This document shows, in pieces, positions 32,873 through 41,683 of a stretch of 64,000 nt of DNA (positions within the stretch are counted from its first letter, which is position 1; each line of letters opens with the position of its first letter). The position numbers and the translations under genes are program-made. The DNA comes from Halorubrum sp. Hd13 (lineage in GTDB: Archaea; Halobacteriota; Halobacteria; Halobacteriales; Haloferacaceae). The stretch covers positions 1 through 64,000 of the forward strand of contig NZ_NHOY01000071.1 of the NCBI RefSeq assembly GCF_002252755.1, read 5' to 3'. The notes beneath the pieces are model-generated. The model did not search any database and was not told where the DNA came from. It was given only the letters and a program-made list of their open reading frames with translations.

Positions 32873-34591
32873 TCACGCCCCGTCGATGCCGAGCAGGTCC
32901 CGGACCTCGCTCCGGGCGTCGCAGGCGAGCGCCTCCTCGGCGAGCGCCCTCGCCTCCGCCGAGTCGACCGCACGGACCCGCTCTTTCACCGCCGGGACGG
33001 TCACAGCGCTCATGCTGAGCTCGTCGAGCCCGAGCCCGACGAGCAGCTCCGTGAGCGCCGGGTCGCCGGCCATCTCCCCGCACATCCCGACCCACGCGTC
33101 GGCGCCGGCCGCGGCCGAGGTCGTCCGGTCGATCGCCCGCAACACCGCCGGGTGGAGCGGGTCGTGGTAGTCGGCGACCCCGTCGTTCTCCCGGTCGGCC
33201 GCCATCACGTACTGGGCGAGGTCGTTCGTCCCGACGCTGAGGAAGTCGAGCCGCTCGGCGAGCCGGTCCGCGAGGAACGCCGCGGCCGGCGTCTCGATCA
33301 TCGCGCCAAGTTCGGGAATCGCGTGGTCGACCCCCTCGGCGTCGAGGTCGGCGGCGACCGATTCGACCGCCGCCACGGCCGCCTCGACCTCCTCGACCCG
33401 CGACACGAGCGGGAACATCACGGCCAGCCCCTCGCCGCCCGTGCTGTCCGCGCCGCCCCCGCTCGCGGCCGCCCGCAACACCGCCCGGATCTGCGTCTCG
33501 AAGAGGTCGCGATGCTCGTCGAGCGAGAGGCGGATCCCGCGTCGCCCGAGGAACGGGTTCGTCTCGTCCGGGAGGTCGAGGTACGGCACCCGCTTGTCGC
33601 CGCCGACGTCGAGCGTCCGGACGACCACGCGATCGTCGGGAAACGTCGACAGCGCCGCCGCCACGGCCTCGTACTGCTCGTCCTCGCTCGGCGGCGAGTC
33701 GCGGTCGATGAAGAGGAACTCCGTCCGGAACAGCCCGATCCCGTCGGCGCCGCGGTCGGCGGCGGCGGGGAGCTCCGCCTCGCTCCCGACGTTCGCCGCC
33801 ACCTCGACCGGCCGGCCGTCGGCGGTCGCGACGCGCTCGGTGACCGCCGTCGCCTCGGTTCCGGCGGCCGCCGCGCAGGCCTCCGGGTCGGGATCGACGA
33901 CGACCCGGCCGGCCGCCCCGTCGACGAGCAGGTCGTCCCCGTCTTCGACCTCGCGGAGCGGCTCGCCGACGCCGACGACAGCCGGGATCGACAGCGACCG
34001 CGCGATGATCGCCGCGTGCGCGGTCCGACCGCCGGAGACGGTGGCGATCCCGGCGACCGCGTCCGGGTCCAGCTCCGCGGTGTCGCTCGGCGTGAGCCGC
34101 TCGGCGAGCAGCACGGTCCCGTCGGGGAGGTCGCCGAGGCCGACGACGGAGTCGACCTCCAGGAGGGCGCGGAGCAGGCGGTCCCGGACGTCGCGCAGGT
34201 CGTCGGCGCGCTCGGCCATCGGACCGTCGAGCCCCTCGAACCGCTCGATCGCGGCCGCGAACCGGTCGTTCACGGCGTGGCCGGCCGGCGTCCCGTCGCC
34301 GATCGCGTCCTCGACGTCCCCGACGAGCTCCGGGTCGTCGAGGAACTGCTCGTGGGCGTCGAACACCGCCGCCTCCTCCTCGCCGACGCGCTCCGCGGCC
34401 CGGTCGCGGGCGTCCCGGATCGCCTCGCGCGCCTCGTCGCGGGCGCTCTCGAACCGCGCCAGCTCGGCGTCGGCGTCGACCGCGGACGGGTCGGGGCGGT
34501 CGGGGAGCGTCAGGTCCGCCTCGGGCCGGTACCAGCGCGCCGCGCCGACGCCCGACAGCGGCGTGCTCCCGACGCCGGTGAGCGTCCTCAC
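32873..34591 (-). CDS. ptsI: PTS enzyme I
   Basis: The 572-residue enzyme takes phosphate from phosphoenolpyruvate and passes it to HPr. An N-terminal HPr-binding and phosphohistidine domain holds His192 in GGRTAHAAIIARS. The PEP-binding barrel follows with DVGGDKRVPYLD, GRRGIRLSL, SVGTNDLAQYVMAADR and MCGEMAGDP. Length is as in bacteria. ptsH overlaps its start by four bases. With dhaKLM it makes a full PEP-to-dihydroxyacetone chain. Confidence 0.96.
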   Translation of the reverse strand: MRTLTGVGSTPLSGVGAARWYRPEADLTLPDRPDPSAVDADAELARFESARDEAREAIRDARDRAAERVGEEEAAVFDAHEQFLDDPELVGDVEDAIGDGTPAGHAVNDRFAAAIERFEGLDGPMAERADDLRDVRDRLLRALLEVDSVVGLGDLPDGTVLLAERLTPSDTAELDPDAVAGIATVSGGRTAHAAIIARSLSIPAVVGVGEPLREVEDGDDLLVDGAAGRVVVDPDPEACAAAAGTEATAVTERVATADGRPVEVAANVGSEAELPAAADRGADGIGLFRTEFLFIDRDSPPSEDEQYEAVAAALSTFPDDRVVVRTLDVGGDKRVPYLDLPDETNPFLGRRGIRLSLDEHRDLFETQIRAVLRAAASGGGADSTGGEGLAVMFPLVSRVEEVEAAVAAVESVAADLDAEGVDHAIPELGAMIETPAAAFLADRLAERLDFLSVGTNDLAQYVMAADRENDGVADYHDPLHPAVLRAIDRTTSAAAGADAWVGMCGEMAGDPALTELLVGLGLDELSMSAVTVPAVKERVRAVDSAEARALAEEALACDARSEVRDLLGIDGA

Positions 34592-34935
34592 GTCGGGTCA
34601 CCGCCGTCGGCGTCGGTCTCGTCCCCGTCGGCCTCGCCGTCCGCCTCCCCGGTCTCACCGTCCGCCCCCTCGACCTCGCTCGTGAGGAGGTCGCAGATCG
34701 CGTCGAGCGCGTCGGCCGCCTCCGCGCCCTCGGCGACGACGCGCACCGACTCGCCGCGGGCGGCGTTCAGCCCGCTCACCGAGAGCATGCTGTCGGCGCG
34801 GACGAGCCCGTCGTCGCCGTCCTCGGGGCGGCCGATCGACACGTCGGCGTCGAATCGGCTCGCGGTCTGCACAAGCTTCGAGGCGGGCCGCGCGTGGAGG
34901 CCCGCCTCCGGCACCACGGTCACCGTGCGTTCCAT
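34588..34935 (-). CDS. ptsH: PTS phosphocarrier HPr with acidic tail
   Basis: The 115-residue protein has an HPr fold over about 1-88. His14 in GLHARPAS is the phosphorylation site, and a Ser in RADSMLSVSG falls at the place of the regulatory serine in Gram-positive HPr; whether it is used here is unknown. The last 27 residues are an acidic Glu/Asp/Gly tail not found in bacterial HPr. It is the first gene of ptsH-ptsI. Confidence 0.95.
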   Translation of the reverse strand: MERTVTVVPEAGLHARPASKLVQTASRFDADVSIGRPEDGDDGLVRADSMLSVSGLNAARGESVRVVAEGAEAADALDAICDLLTSEVEGADGETGEADGEADGDETDADGGDPT

Positions 34936-35012
34936 GGAGCCGGATACGCGAGGCTCGGCCTTATAAGTGCGTTCGGCCGAGCGCCTCGCGCCGCGAGGTC
35001 GACTGGCTCACG

Positions 35013-35056
35013 CGTCAGAACCGACCGGGTCACACGTCAGAACCGACCGGGTCACG
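35013..35056. repeat. two tandem 22-base repeats upstream of ptsH
   Basis: CGTCAGAACCGACCGGGTCAC plus one variable base occurs twice back to back (35013-35034, 35035-35056) in the gap between yqeC's end and ptsH's start. No function is evident; it may be an operator or a chance duplication. Confidence 0.7.
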
Positions 35057-35075
35057 CGGGCGAGGCCGACCGACG

Positions 35076-35966
35076 TCACTCGACGACGTCCACGACCTCG
35101 CCCGCGATCATCCGCGCGAGGACGACGCGCGGCACGGCCGCGCGCTCCCGGACGACGCCGGCGATCTCCCGCGCGACGGCCTCGTCGGCGTCGTCGTCGA
35201 CCGCGTTTATAAGCGGGATCGCCGTCGCGTCCGGCGGCACGTCCTTCAGCCCGCCGGCGTCGTGCGCGAGCACCCGCCCGACCAGTTCGGGGGTGATCTC
35301 GTCGCCGACCTCGGCGTCGGTGATCGCGGCCACGCGCTCGGGCCGGTGGACCGTCTCCTCGGTCAGCGGCTCGCCGACCGCGCCGACGCTCGCCACCGGC
35401 ACCACGCGGTCGGCGCCGGGGGGTATCTGCGGCTCGCGATCGTTCGGGGCCTTGAGAAGCCGCGTCCGGGCGCCGTCCGCCTTCACGAGCACCGGCCCGT
35501 CGTGCGCGGCCGCTATCTCGTCGACGACGGCGGGGTCGTACCCCCGGTAGCGGTCGCCGCGATCGCGCTCCGGAACGAGTCCGAGGGGGAACGCGGCCTC
35601 GGCCGCTCCGCCCGTCTCGTTGGCCCCGCCCGTCTCGTTCGCCTCGTCCGTCCCGTTCGCCTCGTCCGTCCCGTTCGCCTCGTCCGTCCCGTTCGCCTCG
35701 TCCGTCCCGTTCGCCTCGTCCGTCCCGTTCGCTCCGTCTGTTCCGTCTGCTTCGTTCACCCCGACCGCGTCGAGCGCGGCGACCGGATCGGCCGTCACGC
35801 GGACGTCGGCGACCTCCCGGTCGAAGATGGGGATCCGCACCGTCGCCGTGAGCACCGCTCGGTCGAGCCGGTCGGCGAGGGCGTAGAGGGTGGTCTTCTT
35901 CCCGCCGGCGCCGACGAGACAGGTCGTTCCCGCGGCCGCGTCCAGCGCGTCGACGACGTCGTCCAT
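35076..35966 (-). CDS. yqeC: YqeC-like molybdenum/selenium hydroxylase accessory protein
   Basis: The 296-residue protein (from ATG 35966) has a P-loop-like CLVGAGGKKTTLYALADRL near the start and LVKADGARTRLLKAPNDREP in the second half, as in YqeC, linked in bacteria to molybdenum hydroxylases. The longer frame to 36059 is not used because it reaches into the divergent promoter. Residues about 79-125 are a low-complexity insert built from five NGTDEA units. It diverges from an AOR-family gene, in keeping with a role in tungsto- or molybdopterin enzymes. Confidence 0.85.
   Translation of the reverse strand: MDDVVDALDAAAGTTCLVGAGGKKTTLYALADRLDRAVLTATVRIPIFDREVADVRVTADPVAALDAVGVNEADGTDGANGTDEANGTDEANGTDEANGTDEANGTDEANETGGANETGGAAEAAFPLGLVPERDRGDRYRGYDPAVVDEIAAAHDGPVLVKADGARTRLLKAPNDREPQIPPGADRVVPVASVGAVGEPLTEETVHRPERVAAITDAEVGDEITPELVGRVLAHDAGGLKDVPPDATAIPLINAVDDDADEAVAREIAGVVRERAAVPRVVLARMIAGEVVDVVE
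35641..35730 (-). repeat. five perfect 18-base tandem repeats inside yqeC
   Basis: The unit GCCTCGTCCGTCCCGTTC (plus strand) repeats five times without a mismatch and has degenerate copies on both sides (about 35613-35757). It encodes NGTDEA. Perfect identity points to recent slippage or unequal exchange. Confidence 0.92.
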
Positions 35967-36121
35967 AGTCGTCGGTACGGGGGGCCAGGGGCGAAAACGC
36001 ACCGGTCGGGGAGCGGTCGTGCCCCCGACCGCCCCGGCCGCCGGGTCCCGTGTCGGCACCGAGACGCGCTCTCGCGCGTCGGCGTGTGGTTTAATCCCGT
36101 CCGAGTGCGACCGTGGTCACG

Positions 36122-38017
36122 ATGACCGTCCCCGACCGGATCCTCCGCGTCGACCTCTCCGCCGGCCGCGTGCGCAGCGAACGCGTCCCGACGGCGTGGC
36201 GCGAGCGGTACGTGGGCGGGAAGGGACTCGGCGCGCGCTACCTCTACGACATGGCGGCCGGCGTCGACCCGGAGGCGCCGGCGAACCGCCTCGCGTTCCT
36301 CGTCGGCCCGCTGACCGGCCACCTCCCCGGCGAGCCGCGCTACGCCGCCGTCACGAAGTCGCCGCTCACCGGCGCGTTCCTCGACTCCTACGGCGGCGGG
36401 TCGTTCGCGAGCCGGCTCGCGGGCTCGCTCGGGGACCACCTCGGCGTCGTGATCGAGGGCGCCGCGGACGACCCCGTCGCGCTCTCGATCGCCGGCGGGG
36501 AGGCGACGATCGAGCCCGCGGGCGACCTCGACGGGCTCGACGCGGCCGAGACCGACGCGAGATACCCGGACGCCGCCGTCGCCTGCATCGGCCCCGCGGG
36601 CGAGGCCGGCGTGCGCTACGCGACGATCGCCTCCGACGGCGGCGACCACCACGCCGGCCGCGGGGGCGCGGGCGCCGTGATGGGGTCGAAGGACCTGAAG
36701 GCGGTCGTCGCCCGCGACCCGCCGCCCGAGACGTCGCCGGCGCTTGAGGCGCTCCGCGACCGCGACGCGGAGCGGTTCGCCGAGAGCGACGCGGGCCGGT
36801 GGCTCGCCGCGGGCGACACCCTCGAAACGGTGTCGTTCGCCGACGAGACCGGCGTGCTCCCGACCCGAGGGTGGCAGGCGCGACGGTTCGAAGGGGCCGA
36901 CGACCTCGGCGTCGAGCGCGCGGCGGAGCGCGCCGCGGGCCGCGAGCGCCCGGACGAACCGGTCCCTGGCGGATTCCGTATCAGCCCGGGTGACGGGGAG
37001 AGCCCCGCGGAGGACGCCGACCCGGACGAGACCGTCCCGCGCGGCGGCACCCCCATCGCGCTCGGCGCGGGACTCGGGATCGACGACTTCGACGCCGCCG
37101 CGGCGCTCGGCGGCGTCTGCGACCGGCTCGGGATCGACGTGATCTCCGCGGGGAACGCGGTCGCGTGGGCGGTTCGCGCGAGCGAGGCCGGGCTGATCGA
37201 CCCCGCCGACCACGGCGTCGATCGAGGCCTCTCCTTCGGCGACGAGGGGGCGGCGCGAGCGCTGATCGAGGAGATCGCGTCGCGGGCGACCCCGCTCGGA
37301 GACGCCCTCGCCGACGGTGTCGAAGCCGCGGCCGACCGGTTCGGCGGCGCGGACCTCGTTCCGACGGTGAAGGGGATGGAGCTCGCCTCCTACGACCCGC
37401 GGGGCGCCGAGACGATGGCGCTCGCGTTCGCGACGAGCGACCGCGGCGGGTGTCACCGGCGCGCCCGCCCGGTCGAGACCGAGGCGGTGGCGGCGCCCGG
37501 GTGGACTCCGACGGAGCGCGCCGCGGTCGTCGCCGAGGAACAGGACCGGCGCGCCGCCCTGTGGTGTCTCGTCGCCGACGACTTCCTCGCGGACGCCTTC
37601 GGTCCGGAGACCGCGGCCGAGTGGTTCGCGGCGCTCGGCGACGAGCGCGACCCCGAGGACCTCCGGCCCCTCGGCGAGCGCGTGTGGACGCTCGCGCGGC
37701 TGTTCAACCTCCGCGAGGGGTTCACCCGGGCCGACGACGCGCTCCCCGAGGCGCTGACGAGGGACACCGAGGGCGGGCCGGGTCGCGGGGGAGACGAGGG
37801 GACCGGCCCCGAGCGCGACGGCCTCGACCCCGATGCGTTCGAATCCCTCCTCGACCGGTACTACGCGTGCCGAGAGTGGGACCGCGAGGGGCGGCCGACC
37901 GCGCGGCTGCTCGACCGACTCGGGCTCTCGGACCTGCCCGACGCGTCGACCCCGGTCGGGTCGGCAGCGGACGTGCCGGATCCCGACGGGGACGGCGACT
38001 GCGGCGGCGACCGATAA
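36122..38017 (+). CDS. AOR-family protein lacking three cluster cysteines
   Basis: The 631-residue protein is an aldehyde ferredoxin oxidoreductase homologue: GGKGLGARYLYDM near residue 33, HAGRGGAGAVMGSKDLKAV near 180, DRLGIDVISAGNAVAW and VKGMELASYDPR. The CxxCxxxC that binds the 4Fe-4S cluster is absent: no Cys occurs between about residue 162 and the GGVCDRLG segment, and the span instead reads RPDEPVPGGFRISPGDGES. The fourth ligand may remain as Cys482. It may bind the pterin without the cluster. It diverges from yqeC. Confidence 0.88.
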   Translation: MTVPDRILRVDLSAGRVRSERVPTAWRERYVGGKGLGARYLYDMAAGVDPEAPANRLAFLVGPLTGHLPGEPRYAAVTKSPLTGAFLDSYGGGSFASRLAGSLGDHLGVVIEGAADDPVALSIAGGEATIEPAGDLDGLDAAETDARYPDAAVACIGPAGEAGVRYATIASDGGDHHAGRGGAGAVMGSKDLKAVVARDPPPETSPALEALRDRDAERFAESDAGRWLAAGDTLETVSFADETGVLPTRGWQARRFEGADDLGVERAAERAAGRERPDEPVPGGFRISPGDGESPAEDADPDETVPRGGTPIALGAGLGIDDFDAAAALGGVCDRLGIDVISAGNAVAWAVRASEAGLIDPADHGVDRGLSFGDEGAARALIEEIASRATPLGDALADGVEAAADRFGGADLVPTVKGMELASYDPRGAETMALAFATSDRGGCHRRARPVETEAVAAPGWTPTERAAVVAEEQDRRAALWCLVADDFLADAFGPETAAEWFAALGDERDPEDLRPLGERVWTLARLFNLREGFTRADDALPEALTRDTEGGPGRGGDEGTGPERDGLDPDAFESLLDRYYACREWDREGRPTARLLDRLGLSDLPDASTPVGSAADVPDPDGDGDCGGDR

Positions 38018-38034
38018 AAGGCGGCGTTCGTCGA

Positions 38035-39237
38035 CTACGGCGCGGCCTGCTTCGTCGACACCAGCTCGATCACGTCGCGGTGGGAGAGCTCGTGGCCGGT
38101 CCCGACCTGACGCCCGCTCCGGCAGTCGGTGCCGTGGAGGAGGCCCTCCCCGATGTCCGAGTGGATGTGGAAGGCGAAGTCCTCGGTCGTCGACCCCTCG
38201 GGGAGGAGGAAGCAGTCGCGGAAGACGCCCTTCTCGTCTTTGCTCCCGTTCGCGGAGCCGGGGAAGACGGCGATACAGCCGAGCACGTCGAAGACGGCCG
38301 CCTCCAGCGCGCCCTGCACGCCGGTCCCGTCGTAGTCGGCGACGAACTCGCCGATCCGGTCGAGGCCGGCCTCCTGCTCGCCGGAGACGTCGCCGACGAC
38401 GTCGAAATCGCTCTCGCCGGGCGTGTAGTCGACGACGCCGGCGTCGTTGGCGTTCTTGAGGGCCTTCTCGGCGTGGGCGCTCGCGGGGACGAACGAGAGG
38501 TGGTCGTAGTCGGGGTCCGACGTGATCGCCTCCCAGTTCGACTGCGCCTCGGGCGTGTCCATCTTGTTCGCGGCGACGACCATCGGCTTCGTGCGCTTGC
38601 GGATCTCGCGGGCGAGCGACGCCTCGTCGGCGTCGTCCCACGTCTCGGGGTCGAGCTCCAGTCCCTCGGCGAGGATGACGCGTTTCATCCGGTCCTTGTC
38701 GATGCCGAACGCGGACATCTGCTCGGCGAGCTCCCGCTCGATGGCGGCCTCGGAGCCGTGGTAGCGCGTCTCGAACTTCTCGATCCCCTTGCGGAGCACG
38801 TCGAGGTACCACTCGTCGAGCTCCTCCTCTAAGAAGTCGATGTCCTCGCGCGGGTCGTGGCCCTCGGTGGCCTCGCCCTCGATGTCGGTCTTGCCCGAGA
38901 AGTCGACGACGTGGATCAGCACGTCCGTCTCGTTGAGGTCGGTGAGGAACTGGTTGCCGAGGCCGCGCCCCTCGTGGGCGCCGGGGACGAGCCCGGCGAC
39001 GTCGACGAGCTTCACGGGGACGTAGCGGGTCCCGTCTCGGCAGACGCCGACGTTCGGCGTGCAGCGCTCGTCGAACTCCGGGGCGGCGCAGTCGACGCGG
39101 ACGTACGCCTCGCCGACGGTCGGGTCGATCGTCGTGAACGGGTACGCGCCCTCGGGCACGTCGTTCATGGTCGCGGCGTTGAAAAACGTCGACTTTCCCA
39201 CGGAGGGCTTGCCGACGAGGCCGATCCGATAACTCAT
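38035..39237 (-). CDS. ychF: YchF/OLA1-type GTPase (Obg family)
   Basis: The 400-residue P-loop protein has [15 protein letters not shown] (G1), [10 protein letters not shown] (G2 region), [16 protein letters not shown] (G3) and ANKMDTPE (G4), followed by a coiled helical insert and a C-terminal TGS domain ([21 protein letters not shown]). Members bind ATP or GTP and associate with ribosomes. Single gene with the end 17 bases after the AOR-like gene in convergent order. Confidence 0.95.
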   Translation of the reverse strand: MSYRIGLVGKPSVGKSTFFNAATMNDVPEGAYPFTTIDPTVGEAYVRVDCAAPEFDERCTPNVGVCRDGTRYVPVKLVDVAGLVPGAHEGRGLGNQFLTDLNETDVLIHVVDFSGKTDIEGEATEGHDPREDIDFLEEELDEWYLDVLRKGIEKFETRYHGSEAAIERELAEQMSAFGIDKDRMKRVILAEGLELDPETWDDADEASLAREIRKRTKPMVVAANKMDTPEAQSNWEAITSDPDYDHLSFVPASAHAEKALKNANDAGVVDYTPGESDFDVVGDVSGEQEAGLDRIGEFVADYDGTGVQGALEAAVFDVLGCIAVFPGSANGSKDEKGVFRDCFLLPEGSTTEDFAFHIHSDIGEGLLHGTDCRSGRQVGTGHELSHRDVIELVSTKQAAP

Positions 39238-39360
39238 TACCGTCAGTGCGCGACCCGCGGTAAAAAGCGATGCGAGACGCGACGTGGCGTGAGAGAGGCT
39301 GTCGCGGACGTGCGGAGGGTCGTCTCGGGACCCGCGTCGCTCGGTTCGGAGCGCGCCGAA

Positions 39361-39618
39361 TCAGGCGTCGCCGTCGGACTGGCCCGGCTCGCCGACCGCT
39401 TCGATCGGCAGGACGTTCTGAAGCGCCGTGTAGGCGTCTTGGGGGCTCTCGAACCGCTCTTGCTCGATTTCTGTGAGGAGGTCGCCGAGGTCGGCCTCGC
39501 CGTCGGCGAACAGCACGGTGGTCCCGGCGCACGCCTCGGCGAGGTCGCTCCGAGCCGCCGGGAAGGAGTGGTCAGCCAATTCGCCCTCGACTCTCGACAG
39601 GTGGATCTCGGTCGTCAT
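39361..39618 (-). CDS. DUF5789-like small acidic protein
   Basis: The 85-residue protein reads MTTEIHLSRVEGELADHSFP and ends LQNVLPIEAVGEPGQSDGDA, which I associate with the haloarchaeal DUF5789 family; function unknown. A minus TATA (GTTTAAGCGCC, about 39638-39648) fits the start. It diverges from uspA. Confidence 0.8.
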   Translation of the reverse strand: MTTEIHLSRVEGELADHSFPAARSDLAEACAGTTVLFADGEADLGDLLTEIEQERFESPQDAYTALQNVLPIEAVGEPGQSDGDA

Positions 39619-39669
39619 GGCCGTACGTCGCGTCGAGGGCGCTTAAACACGCGCCTCGGACGGTCGGCC

Positions 39670-39695
39670 GCAAAGAACCGGCAAAGCCTGCAAAG
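39670..39695 (+). promoter_or_regulatory. three GCAAAG repeats upstream of uspA TATA
   Basis: GCAAAG occurs at 39670-39675, 39681-39686 and 39690-39695, about one helix turn apart, directly before a TATA-like AGTTATGCG. This is the layout of a regulator site next to the BRE/TATA of uspA. Confidence 0.45.
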
Positions 39696-39732
39696 AGTTA
39701 TGCGGTCGCAGTTTCTTGGTGCATGTGAACAG

Positions 39733-40218
39733 ATGACATTATACGACCGGATCCTGGTCCCGACCGACGGCTCGACTGAGGGGGAACGGGCGGTCGCGCA
39801 CGCGCTGGACCTCGCCGCGGTCCACGACGCCGCCGTCCACGCGGTCCACGTAGTAGACACGGCGAGCTACGCGGGGATGCCGATGGAGGCCTCCTGGGAG
39901 GGAGTCGGCGAACTCCTGCGGGGCGACGCCGAGGAGGCCGTGGCGGCGGTCGAGGAGCTGGCCGAGGAGACCGTCGTCGACGTGGAAACGGCCGTCGTCG
40001 AGGGGTCGCCCAGCCGCGAGATCATCCGGTACGCCGAGGGGAACGGCTGTGACCTCGTCGTGATGGGCACCCACGGCCGCGGCGGGATAGACCGGCTCCT
40101 GCTCGGGAGCGTGGCCGAGAAAGTCGTTCGCGGCGCCGCCGTCCCGGTCCTGACGGTCCGGATCGACGGCGACGTCCCGACGGAGCCGAGCCTGTCGGAG
40201 GCCACCGGACGGACGTGA
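39733..40218 (+). CDS. universal stress protein, UspA family
   Basis: The 161-residue protein begins MTLYDRILVPTDGSTEGERA and has GTHGRGGIDRLLLGSVAEKV near residue 116, the ATP-binding type of G-2x-G-9x-G(S/T) motif. It is a single-domain, cytoplasmic stress protein. Haloarchaea carry many copies, so no specific stress can be assigned. Upstream GCAAAG repeats may regulate it. Confidence 0.93.
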   Translation: MTLYDRILVPTDGSTEGERAVAHALDLAAVHDAAVHAVHVVDTASYAGMPMEASWEGVGELLRGDAEEAVAAVEELAEETVVDVETAVVEGSPSREIIRYAEGNGCDLVVMGTHGRGGIDRLLLGSVAEKVVRGAAVPVLTVRIDGDVPTEPSLSEATGRT

Positions 40219-40260
40219 GAGCGGCCGGACCGCACGGTCTCTGCCGACCCGACCCCGCGG

Positions 40261-41247
40261 TCAGCCGTCGGCGTCGCGGAGGTGCTCGCAGTCCCCGGCG
40301 TGGACGCGTCGCGTCCCGTCTCCCGTGTCGATCACGAGCGCGCCCGGCGACTCGACGTCGACCGCGGTCCCCGTGACGACCCCCATCGGCGTTTCCACCC
40401 GAACCCGTCGCCCGAGCGTGCTCGCCCGCTCGCGCCACGCCGCGAGGATCCGGTCGGATCGGTCCGCCGTCTGCGCGAGCGCCGCGACCCGTTCGAGGAG
40501 CGTCGCCGCGAAGCGCCGCCTGTCGACGTCGCCGCCGGTCTCGGCGCGCAGCGAGGTCGCGTCGGCCGGGAGCGCGTCCGGATCGACGTTCGCGTTGACG
40601 CCGACGCCGACGACGAGCCACGAGACGCGGTCGGCCTCGCCCTCCATCTCGGTGAGGATCCCGGCGAGCTTGCGGCCGCCGCGTCCCGAGCGGTCGGCGT
40701 CGCCCGCGGCGCCTCCCGCTCCGTCGCCCCCGACGAGCACGTCGTTCGGCCACTTGATGTGCGCGTCGACGCCGACCTCGCGGCAGGCGTCGACCGTCGC
40801 GACCGCCGCGGCGAGGGTGAACAGCGGGGCGCGGGCGGGCGAGACCGTCGGCCGCGTGACGACCGACAGCCAGACGCCGCCGCTCGGCGCGACCCACTCG
40901 CGGTCCAGCCGGCCTCGACCGCCGGTCTGCTCGTCGGCGACGACCGCGACGTCGGCGGCGCCGTCGGCCGCCAACTCGCGGGCGCGGTCGTTCGTCGACG
41001 GGACGGCGTCGTGGTACTCCACCTCGTACGGCGCGTCGAGTCCGAACTCGATCCCGGCCGCGCAGTAGGCGGGCTCCGCGGGCGCGGCGTAGCCCGCGCC
41101 CGTCGACTCGACGGCGAACCCCTCCTCGCGGAGCGCCTCGACCGCCTTCCACACCGCCGCCCGCGAGACGTCGAGCTCCGCGGCGAGCGCCGGTCCCGAG
41201 ACCGGGCCGTCCTCCAAGGCGTCGAGCAGCGCGCGACGCGTGTCCAT
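40261..41247 (-). CDS. birA: biotin--protein ligase with DNA-binding domain (BirA)
   Basis: The 328-residue protein has an N-terminal winged helix (about 1-60, SGPALAAELDVSRAAVWKAV), the ligase core with VPSTNDRARELA, TGGRGRLDREWVAPSGG and IKWPNDVLVGG, and a C-terminal SH3-like domain. It attaches biotin to carboxylase carrier domains and may repress biotin genes. No biotin gene is near. A small Gly/Asp insert follows the WPNDV motif. Confidence 0.95.
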   Translation of the reverse strand: MDTRRALLDALEDGPVSGPALAAELDVSRAAVWKAVEALREEGFAVESTGAGYAAPAEPAYCAAGIEFGLDAPYEVEYHDAVPSTNDRARELAADGAADVAVVADEQTGGRGRLDREWVAPSGGVWLSVVTRPTVSPARAPLFTLAAAVATVDACREVGVDAHIKWPNDVLVGGDGAGGAAGDADRSGRGGRKLAGILTEMEGEADRVSWLVVGVGVNANVDPDALPADATSLRAETGGDVDRRRFAATLLERVAALAQTADRSDRILAAWRERASTLGRRVRVETPMGVVTGTAVDVESPGALVIDTGDGTRRVHAGDCEHLRDADG

Positions 41248-41341
41248 GTCGACGCGGTCGGCGCGGGCGTGGAAAGCCGTTCCGGGTCGCCAGCGGGGAC
41301 CCGCTCACCTATGGGTCCGCGGGCGTAACGTCGGGTGTCGC

Positions 41342-41683
41342 ATGACCGACGCCGAGACCGTTCCCGTGACCGTCGTCGATGGCGAGGAACGCACAAAGCT
41401 GGCTGTCGAGCCGGGACGGAACCTGCGGCGCGTCCTCCTCGACGCCGACCTGTCGCCGTACGCGGCCGCGACGCGCCGACTGAACTGCGGCGGGCGCGGG
41501 ATCTGCGCCACCTGCGGCGTTCGGATCCGCGAGGGACCGCCGCCGGACCACTGGCACGACCGGCTCGCGGCCCGTTTCGGCTACCCGCGGCTGTCGTGTC
41601 AGGTCACCGTCGACGGGCCGATGACGGTCGAGCTCGTCGACAAGCGCGTCTGGGGATCGCGCGAGTCGGGCGGCGGCGACTAG
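41342..41683 (+). CDS. 2Fe-2S ferredoxin-like protein
   Basis: The 113-residue protein has CGGRGICATC (C-x5-C-x2-C, residues about 49-57) and a later LSC, giving four ligands of a plant-type 2Fe-2S cluster. It differs from the large halophilic ferredoxin, which has an acidic N-terminal insert. An electron carrier of unknown partner; it diverges from birA. Confidence 0.88.
   Translation: MTDAETVPVTVVDGEERTKLAVEPGRNLRRVLLDADLSPYAAATRRLNCGGRGICATCGVRIREGPPPDHWHDRLAARFGYPRLSCQVTVDGPMTVELVDKRVWGSRESGGGD

Noticed and set aside
35641-35730. Regular 18-base repeats considered as a CRISPR array
   Set aside because: There are no spacers; the units abut and code in frame for NGTDEA within yqeC.
35795-39532. 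A very long minus-strand open frame of over 1200 codons
   Set aside because: It overlaps yqeC, the AOR-like gene and ychF, which all have family motifs. Its translation is Arg/Pro/Gly-rich with no domain, as expected for a shadow frame in GC-rich DNA.
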